The notes: a model not told the origin generated them from the letters alone. Positions 10,537 through 20,279 are shown, numbered from the stretch's first letter. The stretch is 64,000 nucleotides of DNA from Pelatocladus maniniholoensis HA4357-MV3 (GCA_019359115.1 JAHHHW010000079.1:1-64000), one strand, 5' to 3'. Numbers and translations are program-made.

Positions 10537-10643
10537 GGTTTAGTAGGAATTTTGGGGGTGTGCGTAAAAAATTTCGGTCTACTTTAAGGATATAGATTTC
10601 AAAAAACTCTTTTTTCCTCTTACCCCCCTACACCCCCATACCC
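10521..10643. repeat. inverted G/C-rich repeat between PKS genes
   Basis: GGGTGTGGGGGTG at 10521-10533 can pair with CACCCCCATACCC at 10631-10643 (12 of 13 positions). The left arm covers the last codons of the KR-DH gene. The intervening 97 bases contain no gene. It may form a structured spacer or attenuator within the operon, or may be only repeat debris. Confidence 0.5.
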
Positions 10644-10678
10644 TCTACGGATAGCATAAATGTTTAAGCGGACATTAT

Positions 10679-13600
10679 ATGATTGTGTCAAATTCATCTC
10701 CCGATATTGCCATTGTTGGTATGTCTGCCTTATTTCCTGGAGCCAAGGATCTGCGTACATACTGGCAAAATATTTTAAATCAGGTTAATGCTGTTCGGGA
10801 TGCACCTGATAAGTGGGCAAAGCCTTATTTTGACCCTGATTCAACAGCAAATGACCGCATTTACACTCGTAAAAGTGGTTTTTTAGGAGATTTAGCTGAA
10901 TTCAATCCTCTAGAATTCGGGATTATGCCGAGTTCGGTGGATGGTGGGGAACCAGATCATTTTCTGGCTCTTAAACTTGCGTGGGAAGCACTGCAAGATG
11001 CTGACTATATTGATCGCCCCTTCAACCGAGAAAAAACAGGTATTATTCTGGGTCGTGGGACTTACATTAATCGAGGCTACAACACACTGTTGCAACATGG
11101 TCAGATTGTAGATCAGACCTTGGATTTGCTGAGGCAATTGCATCCAGATTTAGATGAAAATACTTTAAATGACATTCGCAAACAGCTAAAAGCCAGCCTA
11201 CCACCTTTCACACCGGAAATGGCACCAGGATTAGTGCCGAATGTAATAACAGGCCGCATTGCTAATCGCCTCAACTTGATGGGGCCTAATTACATTATTG
11301 ATGCAGCTTGCGCTTCTTCTTTGATTGCTGTAGAACTGGCGATGAAAGAGCTATTAAGCGATCGCTGTGACATGGTTTTAGCGGGGGGTGTTCATGCTTC
11401 AACCCCACCACAAATTAACATGATTTTCTGTCAGCTAGGCACTTTGTCTCGCAGCAGTATTAAACCTTTTGACAGCAAGGCGAGTGGGACGCTGCTGGGG
11501 GAAGGTTTGGGAATTTTAGTTTTGAAACGGTTAGGCGATGCACAAAAAGATGGCGATCGCATTTATGCGGTGATCAAAGGTGTTGGTAGTTCTAGTGATG
11601 GCAAGGCTTTGGGATTTTTAGCGCCGCGTTTGGAAGGAGAAGTACTAGCCCTCCAACGCGCCTACCAAGAAAGTAGTGTTGATCCGACTACAGTTGGCAT
11701 GATCGAAGCACATGGTACAGGAATTGCCTTGGGAGATCAAACAGAAGTACGTTCCTTAACCCAAATTTTTGGTCAACGCCAGGAGCAACTACCCAAGTGT
11801 GCTTTGGGTTCTGTGAAATCAATGATTGGTCACTGCATTCCCGCATCTGGTGCCGCAGGGATGATTAAAACTGCGTTGGCATTATACCATAAAATTTTGC
11901 CACCTACACTGTGTGATGAAGTTAATCCTGCGCTAGAAATCGAAAAAACTCCTTTTTATATCAATACTCAGGCTCGCCCTTGGATTCATGGCGATCGCTC
12001 TACACCGAGAAGGGCGGGTGTCAATTCTTTTGGGTTTGGTGGTATTAATGCTCATGCAGTTTTAGAAGAGTATCCCAGCCAAGCTGTACAATCAACTAAG
12101 TTATTGCACCAACAATGGGCTACAGAACTGCTATTGTTTTCCGGTGAGCATCGAGCAGCTTTGCTAGAGTCTATTCACCAAATTCAACAACTTCTGCAAA
12201 ATCATCCCCAAGTAACTCTGGCGGAAATTGCCTACACTCTATCAACTCAATCTATCGCTTCCCATCGTTTGGCTGTAGTCGCCAAAGATATTCCAGAATT
12301 GCAGAAAAAACTTAGCCAAGCGGCGGAGAAATTACAAAATTCTGCAAAAAGCCGATTACAAACTCGCAACGGTATTTACTATGCAGAAGTTGATGCCAAT
12401 GTCAATCCTGGTAAGACAGCCTTTATATTTCCTGGTGAAGGATCGCAGTATCCCCAAATGTTGGCTGATTTGTGCCTTTATTTCCCGCAAGTACGCGAGT
12501 GGTTTGACTTCTTAGACGCGACCTTTAGTGAGAGACGGGCTTGTTTACCCAGCCAGCTAATTTTTCTGCCACCCACCAGCTTAACCCAAACAGAACGTCA
12601 CCACGCCCAGCAACGACTATTTGGTATGGATGTCGCTTCGGAAACGGTGTTTACTGCCAGCATGGCATTATACGAATTGCTATGTAATTTGGGTGTTCAC
12701 TGTGATGTCATGGTGGGACACAGTACAGGTGAGAATGCAGCATTGATTGCTTCTGGAACAGTTCGCCTGTCTGATCGGATGGAATTAATGTCCAAAATGC
12801 GCCATCTCAATCAGATTTACCTAGATTTAGAGGTGGGAAACAATATTCCCAAGGGCGCACTTTTGACGGTTGGGGCGATCGCACCTGAGATTTTGCAACA
12901 AGTCTTAGATGAGTTTGATGGTCGTTTACATTTGGCGATGGACAATTGTCCAAATCAGGTGGTTTTATTTGGTAGTGTCAATGATATTGATGCAGTCACC
13001 AGTAAGTTACAAGCAATGGGTGGTATCTGTACCCGTTTGCCCTTTGATCGTGCCTATCATACATCCTTGTTTGCACCTGTAGGGACTGCTTTTCTGGAAT
13101 TCTACAACGATTTGGAGATCAATTCTGGTTATACACCTCTTTATAGTTGTGCAACTGCGGCACCATTTCCTGATGAACCGGGAGAAATTCGGGCGTTAGC
13201 AGCACAACAGTGGTCTAGTCAGGTGCGTTTTCGAGAAACAGTTTTCCAACTTTATGAACAGGGAGTGAAAAACTTTATTGAAGTTGGACCTAGTAGTAAT
13301 CTGACTGGCTTTGTCAGTGATATTCTTCATGGTAGAGAACACCAAGCCATAGCCAGCAACAGTCAACGACTATCCGGCTTGGAACAGATTCAGCATTTGC
13401 TAGGACGGCTATTTGTTAATGGTAATGGTGTGGATACAAGCGCGTTGTACTTGCATCGACAAGTTAACCTTATAAGCTTAGATACGACAATGCAAGTTGG
13501 CGAAACTCCAAAACCTAGCCCGGTTCTGGAAATGACAATGCCGATCATGCAGTTGCAACCCGATTTTGTCAATCATGTCCGAGAAAAGTTGCAAACAAGC

Positions 13601-15388
13601 AAGAGTGAATCTGTTTCTAATTTGGGTGCGATCGCATCAATTCCACCCAACCCACCCACAAAAGTTTCTACAAATGCAGAGGAAACCAATTTAAAAAATG
13701 ATTACGACAGATCGATTGACACAGTCCAGACACACCAAGCAATTCCCAATCCAAAATCGGATCAAGAAGATCAGCGCTTATCAATTGTTTTAGATCACTT
13801 TAACTTGATGCAAGAATTCCTTGATAGTCAAGCACGGATGATGAGCGCGCTACATTCTCACCTGGCTGGTGTAGACAATGGGCTAATTGATGATTTTGTC
13901 AATAGGTCTTTAGCACTACCAGATATAAATAATTGGCAATTATCCAGGTTTGATGAAACTTTTCCCCTATTAGGTGAGATTCTTCAGCATGATAGCCAGT
14001 ATCTTGAGTGCCAACGTCGCTTTGATATGCAGCGAGATATTTTTCTCTACGACCATACTATTGGCGGTCAAGTATCTCAAAGACATTTAGACTTGTTTCC
14101 CCTACCTGTGATTCCGTTCACTGTGAGTATGGAAACCCTGGCGGAAGCAGCAGTTTATTTGCTGGGTCAAGATAAAGTCGTGGTTGGACTTTATGATCTG
14201 CGTGGTTATCGCTGGCTAGCTCTTGATCGTGGTGAACTAACTCTCAAGATTAAAGCACAATTACAACCCCAATCAGATCTGCAAACTTGGGAAGTTAAGG
14301 TACAACTGTTTCAAGTTGGACAAAGCACTACTATCGATCACTTGGTATTTGAGGGTAATGTCCGTCTAGCATATCAATTTCCAATATTCCCTGCACCACA
14401 ACCTTTTCATCTTGAACGACCTGCACCTTCCCGTTGGTCTGATACCGATTTGTACTGCACTGGGATGTTCCATGGCCCGCGTTTTCAAGGTGTGAAACAC
14501 ATTCGCCAATGGGGTTTGCAGGGTATCGAAGCTGATTTGGAAGCGATCGCCATTCAAGATTTCTTTAGTCATACCCAACAGCCAGTTTTCCAAATTGATG
14601 CAGGTTTACTTGATGCTGCTGGACAATTAGTCGGGTACTGGGTTTCAGAACAGTTTGGCACTGATTTTAATGTTTTCCCCTTCCAAGTACGCGCATTCCA
14701 TCAGTATGTCTCACCTCTACCACCCAACAGTGCGGTATTATGTCGCGGCTTAATGCATTTTACTAGTGAGTGGCAAACTGAAGCTAGCTTTGATTTTCTT
14801 GATACCACAGGTCGGGTCATCGCTCGCTTGGAAGGATGGCAAGATCGTTACTTCAGTGTGCCACACAAATATTACCAATGTCGCTTGCATCCCCAAACTG
14901 CTTATTTATCAGACGCTTGGCTGCAAGCAGAAACTCAAATGATCATACGGCGGATTGAACCGTTCCCAGAGCATTTTCTCGATGATTCTTGGAGTATTTG
15001 GAAACGTGTTTTAGCACATTTGATGCTTAATGATTCAGAACGAGATTTCTGGTACAATCTACTACAAAAAGGTACAGAACGCACGGATTGGTTGATTAGT
15101 TGTATTGCTGCTAAAGATGCCATCCGTCAATGGGCAAAGCAAAACTTTAATTTGCAACTTGCCCCTATTGATATCGAAGTTATCAGCACTACCACAGGTA
15201 AACTTGTTGTCCGTTGTCCAGAATTAGAGGCGATGGCGGGAGTTTTGCCAAATATTGCCATTAGTCACGATCAAGGTTTTGTCGTCGCAGCGATCGCGCA
15301 CTCAGGAAAATCCATCGGTATTGTCAATACGAGGGATCGGGGAGCGGGGAACGGGGACAAGGGAGAAATTTCTCCCAATGACCAATGA
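10679..15388 (+). CDS. polyketide synthase subunit, KS-AT-DH with C-terminal PPTase-like domain
   Basis: Second condensing subunit of the same synthase, resembling PfaC/HglC-type proteins. Ketosynthase (about 8-460) keeps Cys211 (DAACASS), His345 (EAHGTGI) and His385 (MIGHCIP), so it looks active rather than a chain-length-factor homologue. Acyltransferase (about 575-880) has Ser682 in GHSTGEN. After a linker (about 930-1110), a double-hotdog dehydratase follows with HxxxG at His1126 (HTIGG) and DxxxQ at Asp1312 (DAAGQ). The last 130 residues (RTDWLISCIAAKDAIRQW, then AISHDQGFVVAAIA) resemble a phosphopantetheinyl transferase, which would activate the operon's ACPs. The final 20 codons (RDRGAGNGDKG) derive from a G-rich repeat, and the stop codon lies inside a CAATGAC heptamer array. 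Confidence 0.92.
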   Translation: MIVSNSSPDIAIVGMSALFPGAKDLRTYWQNILNQVNAVRDAPDKWAKPYFDPDSTANDRIYTRKSGFLGDLAEFNPLEFGIMPSSVDGGEPDHFLALKLAWEALQDADYIDRPFNREKTGIILGRGTYINRGYNTLLQHGQIVDQTLDLLRQLHPDLDENTLNDIRKQLKASLPPFTPEMAPGLVPNVITGRIANRLNLMGPNYIIDAACASSLIAVELAMKELLSDRCDMVLAGGVHASTPPQINMIFCQLGTLSRSSIKPFDSKASGTLLGEGLGILVLKRLGDAQKDGDRIYAVIKGVGSSSDGKALGFLAPRLEGEVLALQRAYQESSVDPTTVGMIEAHGTGIALGDQTEVRSLTQIFGQRQEQLPKCALGSVKSMIGHCIPASGAAGMIKTALALYHKILPPTLCDEVNPALEIEKTPFYINTQARPWIHGDRSTPRRAGVNSFGFGGINAHAVLEEYPSQAVQSTKLLHQQWATELLLFSGEHRAALLESIHQIQQLLQNHPQVTLAEIAYTLSTQSIASHRLAVVAKDIPELQKKLSQAAEKLQNSAKSRLQTRNGIYYAEVDANVNPGKTAFIFPGEGSQYPQMLADLCLYFPQVREWFDFLDATFSERRACLPSQLIFLPPTSLTQTERHHAQQRLFGMDVASETVFTASMALYELLCNLGVHCDVMVGHSTGENAALIASGTVRLSDRMELMSKMRHLNQIYLDLEVGNNIPKGALLTVGAIAPEILQQVLDEFDGRLHLAMDNCPNQVVLFGSVNDIDAVTSKLQAMGGICTRLPFDRAYHTSLFAPVGTAFLEFYNDLEINSGYTPLYSCATAAPFPDEPGEIRALAAQQWSSQVRFRETVFQLYEQGVKNFIEVGPSSNLTGFVSDILHGREHQAIASNSQRLSGLEQIQHLLGRLFVNGNGVDTSALYLHRQVNLISLDTTMQVGETPKPSPVLEMTMPIMQLQPDFVNHVREKLQTSKSESVSNLGAIASIPPNPPTKVSTNAEETNLKNDYDRSIDTVQTHQAIPNPKSDQEDQRLSIVLDHFNLMQEFLDSQARMMSALHSHLAGVDNGLIDDFVNRSLALPDINNWQLSRFDETFPLLGEILQHDSQYLECQRRFDMQRDIFLYDHTIGGQVSQRHLDLFPLPVIPFTVSMETLAEAAVYLLGQDKVVVGLYDLRGYRWLALDRGELTLKIKAQLQPQSDLQTWEVKVQLFQVGQSTTIDHLVFEGNVRLAYQFPIFPAPQPFHLERPAPSRWSDTDLYCTGMFHGPRFQGVKHIRQWGLQGIEADLEAIAIQDFFSHTQQPVFQIDAGLLDAAGQLVGYWVSEQFGTDFNVFPFQVRAFHQYVSPLPPNSAVLCRGLMHFTSEWQTEASFDFLDTTGRVIARLEGWQDRYFSVPHKYYQCRLHPQTAYLSDAWLQAETQMIIRRIEPFPEHFLDDSWSIWKRVLAHLMLNDSERDFWYNLLQKGTERTDWLISCIAAKDAIRQWAKQNFNLQLAPIDIEVISTTTGKLVVRCPELEAMAGVLPNIAISHDQGFVVAAIAHSGKSIGIVNTRDRGAGNGDKGEISPNDQ

Positions 15389-15450
15389 CCAATGACCAAT
15401 GACTAATGACCAATGACCAATGACCAATGACCAATGACCAATGACCAATG
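15376..15450 (+). repeat. CAATGAC heptamer array at a PKS-ACP gene junction
   Basis: Ten complete 7-base units (one with T for C) plus a partial unit. The unit contains ATG, and because seven is not a multiple of three, both starts and TGA stops recur through it. The upstream PKS terminates in the second unit. An ATG within the last units reads through into the ACP gene. The array forms the whole spacer between the two genes. Confidence 0.9.
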
Positions 15451-15454
15451 TCTT

Positions 15455-15745
15455 ATGCAAGTCATAGATTTTTCTGTTCAATCAACAATTCTTGAGATTC
15501 TCCAAGACATTATCCAAGACTGGGATTTGGAAGCAGATGAGATCAGTCTCGAAACCGAGTTAGTCGCAGACCTCAGTTTTGCTTCTATCGATATCATTCA
15601 TTTTGTTGTTGCGATAGAAGACCATTTCAAGCAGAAATTCGGGTTTGCTCAATTATTGATGCAGGATGGTCGCTATGTTGATGACCTGAGTGTAGAGCAA
15701 ATCGTGAATTTTGTTTCTAAGCAATTAAATGGAGGGATGCGATGA
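15455..15745 (+). CDS. acyl carrier protein
   Basis: Free-standing ACP of about 96 aa, the expected carrier of acyl intermediates for the adjacent synthase or its downstream enzymes. It has the acidic four-helix pattern (LEADEISLETELVADL) and a phosphopantetheine Ser near residue 44 in FASIDIIHF, where the usual preceding Asp is replaced by Ala. I prefer ATG 15455 (MQVIDFSV) because the seven codons of the alternative start at 15434 are CAATGAC repeat units; no clear Shine-Dalgarno helps either choice. The stop overlaps the next ATG as ATGA, indicating coupled translation with the alkaline-phosphatase-superfamily gene. Confidence 0.88.
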   Translation: MQVIDFSVQSTILEILQDIIQDWDLEADEISLETELVADLSFASIDIIHFVVAIEDHFKQKFGFAQLLMQDGRYVDDLSVEQIVNFVSKQLNGGMR

Positions 15746-17340
15746 CAAAAACACTATTTATTGGATTAGACGGCGCGACTTTTACCGTGATCAATGAGAT
15801 GACTCGCAACCTACCGGATGTAGGTGTGACGATGCCTTTTTTGAAACAATTTATTGAAAAGGGTGCGCGGGCAAAATTGCTTTCTACTCCCAATCCTCTG
15901 ACTCCTCCAGCTTGGGTTTCGATTATGACAGGTCGTACACCGGGAAATCACGGAGTATATGATTTTATCCGCGCTGAAGAAAAAGCTGGAGATGTTTACT
16001 TTACGCTGTATGATGCCAGAGATATTCGTACAGAAACTATTTGGGCGATCGCTAGTCGGCAAAATTGCACTGTTGTAGCTTTAAACTTCCCCTTCACTGC
16101 TCCACCCCTACCTATTAATGGAGCTTTAGTCCCAGGTTTTGTACCGTGGAAACACTTACGCCGCAACACAACTCCAGCAAATTTGTACGATCGCCTCAAG
16201 GAAATTCCAGATTTTGACCCCAAGGAATTAGCTTGGGATTTTGACCGTGAAAAACAAACTTTGGAGGTGATGACCGATGAGGATTTAGAAAACTGGGTTC
16301 GCTATCACATCCCCCGCGATGAACAGTGGTTCCGAATAGCCGAAAAACTTCTCAAAGAAGATAATCCTGATTTGATGGCAGTATTGTTTGATGGTGTAGA
16401 CAAACTCCAGCACCAAATCTGGATGTTTCTCGATCCTGCTTTGATAAGCGCTAATCCTTCTCCTTGGCAAAAACGGATGCGGGAACTATGTTTAGAGTAT
16501 TTCCGCAAGTTAGATACTTATATTCAACGCTTGGTAGAACTTGCTGGTCCTGAAACTCAAGTATTTATGGCTTCAGACCACGGCTTTACAGCTACAACAG
16601 AAGTGGTTCGCATCAATACCTTTCTACACGAAAAAGGTTATCTAGTATGGAAGGAAACAGACGATTCCCAAGCCAGTAATAGACGTGAATCAAGTTGGTT
16701 TGCCAATCTAGATTGGGATAAAACTCTCGCATACTGTCGTACTCCCTCCAGCAACGGTATAACAATTCGTGTAGCTGAAAAACCAGGAAATCCAGGTATT
16801 CAACCTTCACAATACCAAGCCTTCCGGGAAAAACTAATTCGTGATTTGGAGAATTTCCGAGATCCAAACACAGGAGAAAGGATTATCCAAGCAATTCATA
16901 AACGCGAAGATATTTATTCAGGTGCTGCTATGCATGAAGCACCTGACTTGACTTTAGTGCTACGCGACTATGGTTTTGTCTCCATCAAAAACTACGAACC
17001 TCCAGTTGAACCACGCGAGACACCAGCAGGAACTCACCATCCTGAAGGTATTTTCTTAGCAGGAGGATATGGAATTAAATCCAACTATGAGGGAAAGCGC
17101 CAAAATGTTGTAGATGTGCCAGCAGCTTTATTATATAGTCTTAATCTTCCTGTCCCAGCAGATTTTGAAGGTTATGTACCTGAAGATTTTTTTACTGAAT
17201 CTCATATGGATTTCAAACCAATAAAAATTGGTGTGTCTACCGTTATAGGTGAAGAAATAAATTCAGCAACAGGTGATATTAGTGAAGACGAAAAGGAACA
17301 AATTATTGCTCAATTACAAATGCTTGGCTACATGGAGTAA
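15742..17340 (+). CDS. alkaline-phosphatase-superfamily phosphodiesterase/nucleotide-pyrophosphatase-like enzyme
   Basis: A 532-aa member of the type I phosphodiesterase/COG3379-like branch of the alkaline phosphatase superfamily, whose members cleave or transfer phosphate or sulfate esters. Metal-site signatures are in order: GLDGAT near residue 7, the nucleophile region TPPAWVSIMTGRTPGNHG near residues 52-70, DGVDKLQHQ near 213-221, SDHGFTAT near 279, and GTHHPEGIF near residue 433. No signal peptide is seen, so it should be cytoplasmic. It overlaps the ACP gene by four bases, so a role in the synthase pathway is likely: head-group transfer, release of a phospho- or sulfo-ester, or hydrolysis of the PAP by-product. 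The substrate cannot be read from the sequence. Confidence 0.85.
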   Translation: MTKTLFIGLDGATFTVINEMTRNLPDVGVTMPFLKQFIEKGARAKLLSTPNPLTPPAWVSIMTGRTPGNHGVYDFIRAEEKAGDVYFTLYDARDIRTETIWAIASRQNCTVVALNFPFTAPPLPINGALVPGFVPWKHLRRNTTPANLYDRLKEIPDFDPKELAWDFDREKQTLEVMTDEDLENWVRYHIPRDEQWFRIAEKLLKEDNPDLMAVLFDGVDKLQHQIWMFLDPALISANPSPWQKRMRELCLEYFRKLDTYIQRLVELAGPETQVFMASDHGFTATTEVVRINTFLHEKGYLVWKETDDSQASNRRESSWFANLDWDKTLAYCRTPSSNGITIRVAEKPGNPGIQPSQYQAFREKLIRDLENFRDPNTGERIIQAIHKREDIYSGAAMHEAPDLTLVLRDYGFVSIKNYEPPVEPRETPAGTHHPEGIFLAGGYGIKSNYEGKRQNVVDVPAALLYSLNLPVPADFEGYVPEDFFTESHMDFKPIKIGVSTVIGEEINSATGDISEDEKEQIIAQLQMLGYME

Positions 17341-17419
17341 AAATTATTTTTCGCGAAGTCGGAAGTAGGAAGTCAGAAGTTGGAAGTAACTACTTTCGAT
17401 TTCTGACCACTCATTTTTG

Positions 17420-17540
17420 GATGGTACAGAGCAAGCAGATTTATCTGTAGAGTCAATCCACAATCCAAAATTATTTAATGGTATAAGCACTCATATTTAT
17501 CGGTGAGGTCAATCTAAAATCTAAAATCTAACATCTAAAA
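17420..17540 (+). repeat. two tandem copies of a dispersed repeat
   Basis: In the 220-base gap between the phosphatase-like and HlyD genes, two related units (about 17420-17472 and 17478-17540) share the order ATGGTA, then a TTTATC core, then GAGTCAATC or GAGGTCAATC, then AAAATC. Related copies occur at about 24789-24835 and, inverted, at about 45791-45836. Confidence 0.6.
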
Positions 17541-17561
17541 TCGACTGACTTACTACTTCTC

Positions 17562-20216
17562 ATGTATAAACCATCAGAAAATCGTTGGCGTCAAGATTTA
17601 GAAATCAAAAGAATTCCCCAAGTAGGGAAAAAACCTGTATGTTATCAAGTTAAAGTTCCAGACTCTGAGCAAATTTTTGAATTTGGTTTAGAAGAATATT
17701 TTCTCTGTCAATCAATGAATGGAGTAGTCACTCCTGCGGAAATTGTAGATAAATTTAAATCGCGTTTTCATGTTTTGATTACGGAGGCAGATTTTTTACA
17801 ATTTACTCATCAAATCTCAGAGTTTAATCTGCTCGAATCATTTGCGATCGCAGAAAACATACAAGATGGTTTACAGAAAAAATTACCATTCCTAGATATC
17901 ATAGGTCAAGAATCTGGTAGAGCATCATCTAATTTTAAATTTCATAACAGAGAAAAGAAAAATAAAAAAGAGCAAATTTATTTATGGTATACTACCCATC
18001 CTCATCGTTTTTTTGCAATACTGAAAAATATTTTTCAACCTTTCGGCATATTATTTAAAATCTTAATTTGGGGATTAATTCCCGGTATTCCTATCGCTTT
18101 TTTAACTTTATTTCATAATCAATTTGACTTTTGGTCTGATTATTTTGATGTCAGCAAGTCATGGTCTTATTTAGCAACTTATATATTTAATCTCATTTTT
18201 GCATCCCTAACGGCTAAGGTGGCTCAGGGGGTTGTTTTTACATCTTATGGTGGCACAGTTAGCAAGTTTGGTATGGTTCTTGCTGGTGGATTTTTACCCC
18301 GCTTTTATATTGATAGAGAGGCGATATGGAAACTCCAGCGATCAAAACAGCTGTGGACATTAGCAACTCCTGTAATTGCCAGACCTGTTTTATTTGTTTG
18401 GAGTATTTTGATATGGTACTTTCATCGTGAAACAGGAACACAATTAAGCAATTATGCACTTCTACTTGCTCACGCCAGCTTTATAGATTTTTTACTAGAT
18501 GCAAGCCCTCTTTGGCCCTCTGATGGTTATGTATGGACGGCTGCTTATTTTCGCTTACCACCTGATTTATTTCAAAGGTCTTTTTTAATTTGGCAAATGC
18601 TGCTTAACCGTCGTCCTTTGCCCAAATCATTATCTAATAAACAAAAACTAGGACTGCAACTATTTTTTGTCGGATCAGCAATTTTTACATTATTAATGTT
18701 CTTTATTATTATATCTTCTACTGCCCATGGTTTAGCAGTAAACTTTTTAGATATTTTCGGTAATGGTACAGGTTATATAATTTTATTCACCTTGTTGGTG
18801 CTAGCTTTACGCCAACCAGTATCTAGGTTTTGGAAAAACAAAAATAATTCACTAACAAAAAATATGATTACATCAGCAAAAGAATCAACATATCCAAATG
18901 AAAAAATCGGTAAATCATGGTTGAGTACAGTTTTAAAAGGACTAACAATGGTTGGTGGTGGTGTAGTTCTTCTATTACCCTACCCTTACCGTTCTGGTGG
19001 TCAAATTAAATTAACAACTTCCAAACAACAGCAAATGCAAGCTGAAGTAGATGGAAAAATTACACGAGTTTTTTTCAAGGGTGGTGACGGTAATTGGGTA
19101 AAAGCCGGAACTGTAGTTGCAGTGATGGAATCTCCTGAAGTCAACAATGAATTCTCTCAAACACAAGAGCAGATAAACTCTCGACAAGCCGATTTAAGAA
19201 AACAACAAGCTGAATTAAGTCAACTGCTATCTACTCCTAAAAAAGAAGATGTAGATTTAGCTCAACAGCAAGTAGAAGTTGCTAAACAACAAATGGAAAC
19301 TTCTAAACAAAAAGTAAAAGTTGCCGAACAACAAATAGAAGTATCTAGAAAATCACTTCGGACTGCTATTATTAAATCAGAATTTAGCATTCGCGAAGCT
19401 GAGAGATTTAAATATTTATTACAACAAGGTGCTTATTCTCAACAACAATATGAGGATGCTGATAGGCGTGCTACGACAGAAATGAACACAGCAGAAGAAA
19501 TTAAACAGGATATAGAAAAAGCAAAACAAAGTTTACAAGAAGCCAAAGAAGATGTATTAGTAAAATTACAAAATATCAGACAAGTAGAGGCAAATTTAAA
19601 TCTAGTGAAAAGTGGTCCATACCCACAGGAAATTGAAGCTGCTCGTGAGGAAGTAGTCGCTACAAATGCAGAAATTCAGCGCCTCAGACAAGAACTAAAT
19701 TATCTCAATAATAAGATGAGGCGTACTATCTTAAAAATGCCATTTGATGGATATATAGCAACTTCGGAATTGCAACAAAAAGTGGGTAGATACCTGGAGC
19801 AAGGTGATACATTTGCAACTGTAGAAAATTCTCGTAATATTTATGGAGAACTGCAAATACCCGAATATGAAGTCAGTGAAATCATATCTAATGGGAAAGT
19901 TGAAGTGAAATTATCTGCATATCCAAATGAATCTTTGATTGGCCGTGTAGTTTCAATTCAACCTGTAACAACAACTGATGACTCATCAAGCAAAACTTCT
20001 ACTAGTGCAGAATCAGGTAAAACAGTAGAATCTTCAAACCCACATTCTGGTCAAGTTGTCAAGGTAGTAGTAGAGATACCTAAAACAGACAAGATATTAA
20101 AATCTGGAATGTCTGGATATGCAAAAATTGAGGGTAGAACTATGCCAGTTATCCTCGCTTTTACTCGTCCAATTGTGCGATTTATCCAAATTGAAATGTG
20201 GTCATGGATACCTTAA
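17562..20216 (+). CDS. membrane protein: degenerate M50 peptidase core fused to an HlyD-type adaptor
   Basis: An 884-aa protein. Residues 1-110 resemble a PqqD-like/winged-helix domain. Several membrane helices (about 150-450) have the site-2-protease layout, but the position of the zinc motif HExxH reads AKVAQ (218-222). The downstream motif keeps its Asp (PSDGY, Asp321). It therefore looks like a pseudopeptidase. From about 475 there is a membrane-fusion-protein region: a lipoyl-like half (EVDGKITRVFFKGGDGNWVK), a long coiled coil rich in Gln, Glu and Lys (about 530-720), the second lipoyl half (KMPFDGYIATSE) and a beta-barrel. Such proteins usually work with ABC exporters, but none is encoded nearby. 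Position after the PKS suggests export or membrane delivery of its product. Confidence 0.82.
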   Translation: MYKPSENRWRQDLEIKRIPQVGKKPVCYQVKVPDSEQIFEFGLEEYFLCQSMNGVVTPAEIVDKFKSRFHVLITEADFLQFTHQISEFNLLESFAIAENIQDGLQKKLPFLDIIGQESGRASSNFKFHNREKKNKKEQIYLWYTTHPHRFFAILKNIFQPFGILFKILIWGLIPGIPIAFLTLFHNQFDFWSDYFDVSKSWSYLATYIFNLIFASLTAKVAQGVVFTSYGGTVSKFGMVLAGGFLPRFYIDREAIWKLQRSKQLWTLATPVIARPVLFVWSILIWYFHRETGTQLSNYALLLAHASFIDFLLDASPLWPSDGYVWTAAYFRLPPDLFQRSFLIWQMLLNRRPLPKSLSNKQKLGLQLFFVGSAIFTLLMFFIIISSTAHGLAVNFLDIFGNGTGYIILFTLLVLALRQPVSRFWKNKNNSLTKNMITSAKESTYPNEKIGKSWLSTVLKGLTMVGGGVVLLLPYPYRSGGQIKLTTSKQQQMQAEVDGKITRVFFKGGDGNWVKAGTVVAVMESPEVNNEFSQTQEQINSRQADLRKQQAELSQLLSTPKKEDVDLAQQQVEVAKQQMETSKQKVKVAEQQIEVSRKSLRTAIIKSEFSIREAERFKYLLQQGAYSQQQYEDADRRATTEMNTAEEIKQDIEKAKQSLQEAKEDVLVKLQNIRQVEANLNLVKSGPYPQEIEAAREEVVATNAEIQRLRQELNYLNNKMRRTILKMPFDGYIATSELQQKVGRYLEQGDTFATVENSRNIYGELQIPEYEVSEIISNGKVEVKLSAYPNESLIGRVVSIQPVTTTDDSSSKTSTSAESGKTVESSNPHSGQVVKVVVEIPKTDKILKSGMSGYAKIEGRTMPVILAFTRPIVRFIQIEMWSWIP

Positions 20217-20279
20217 ATTTTTTATTGTAATTTAAAGTTTTTTCTAGAAAATCAGGTAAATAAAATTTCGGAGATAGCT

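Noticed and set aside
1997-15745. Canonical heterocyst glycolipid (hgl) island
   Set aside because: Domain types agree, but hetN, hetI and other usual neighbours are missing and sulfation genes are present. I call it only HGL/PUFA-like.
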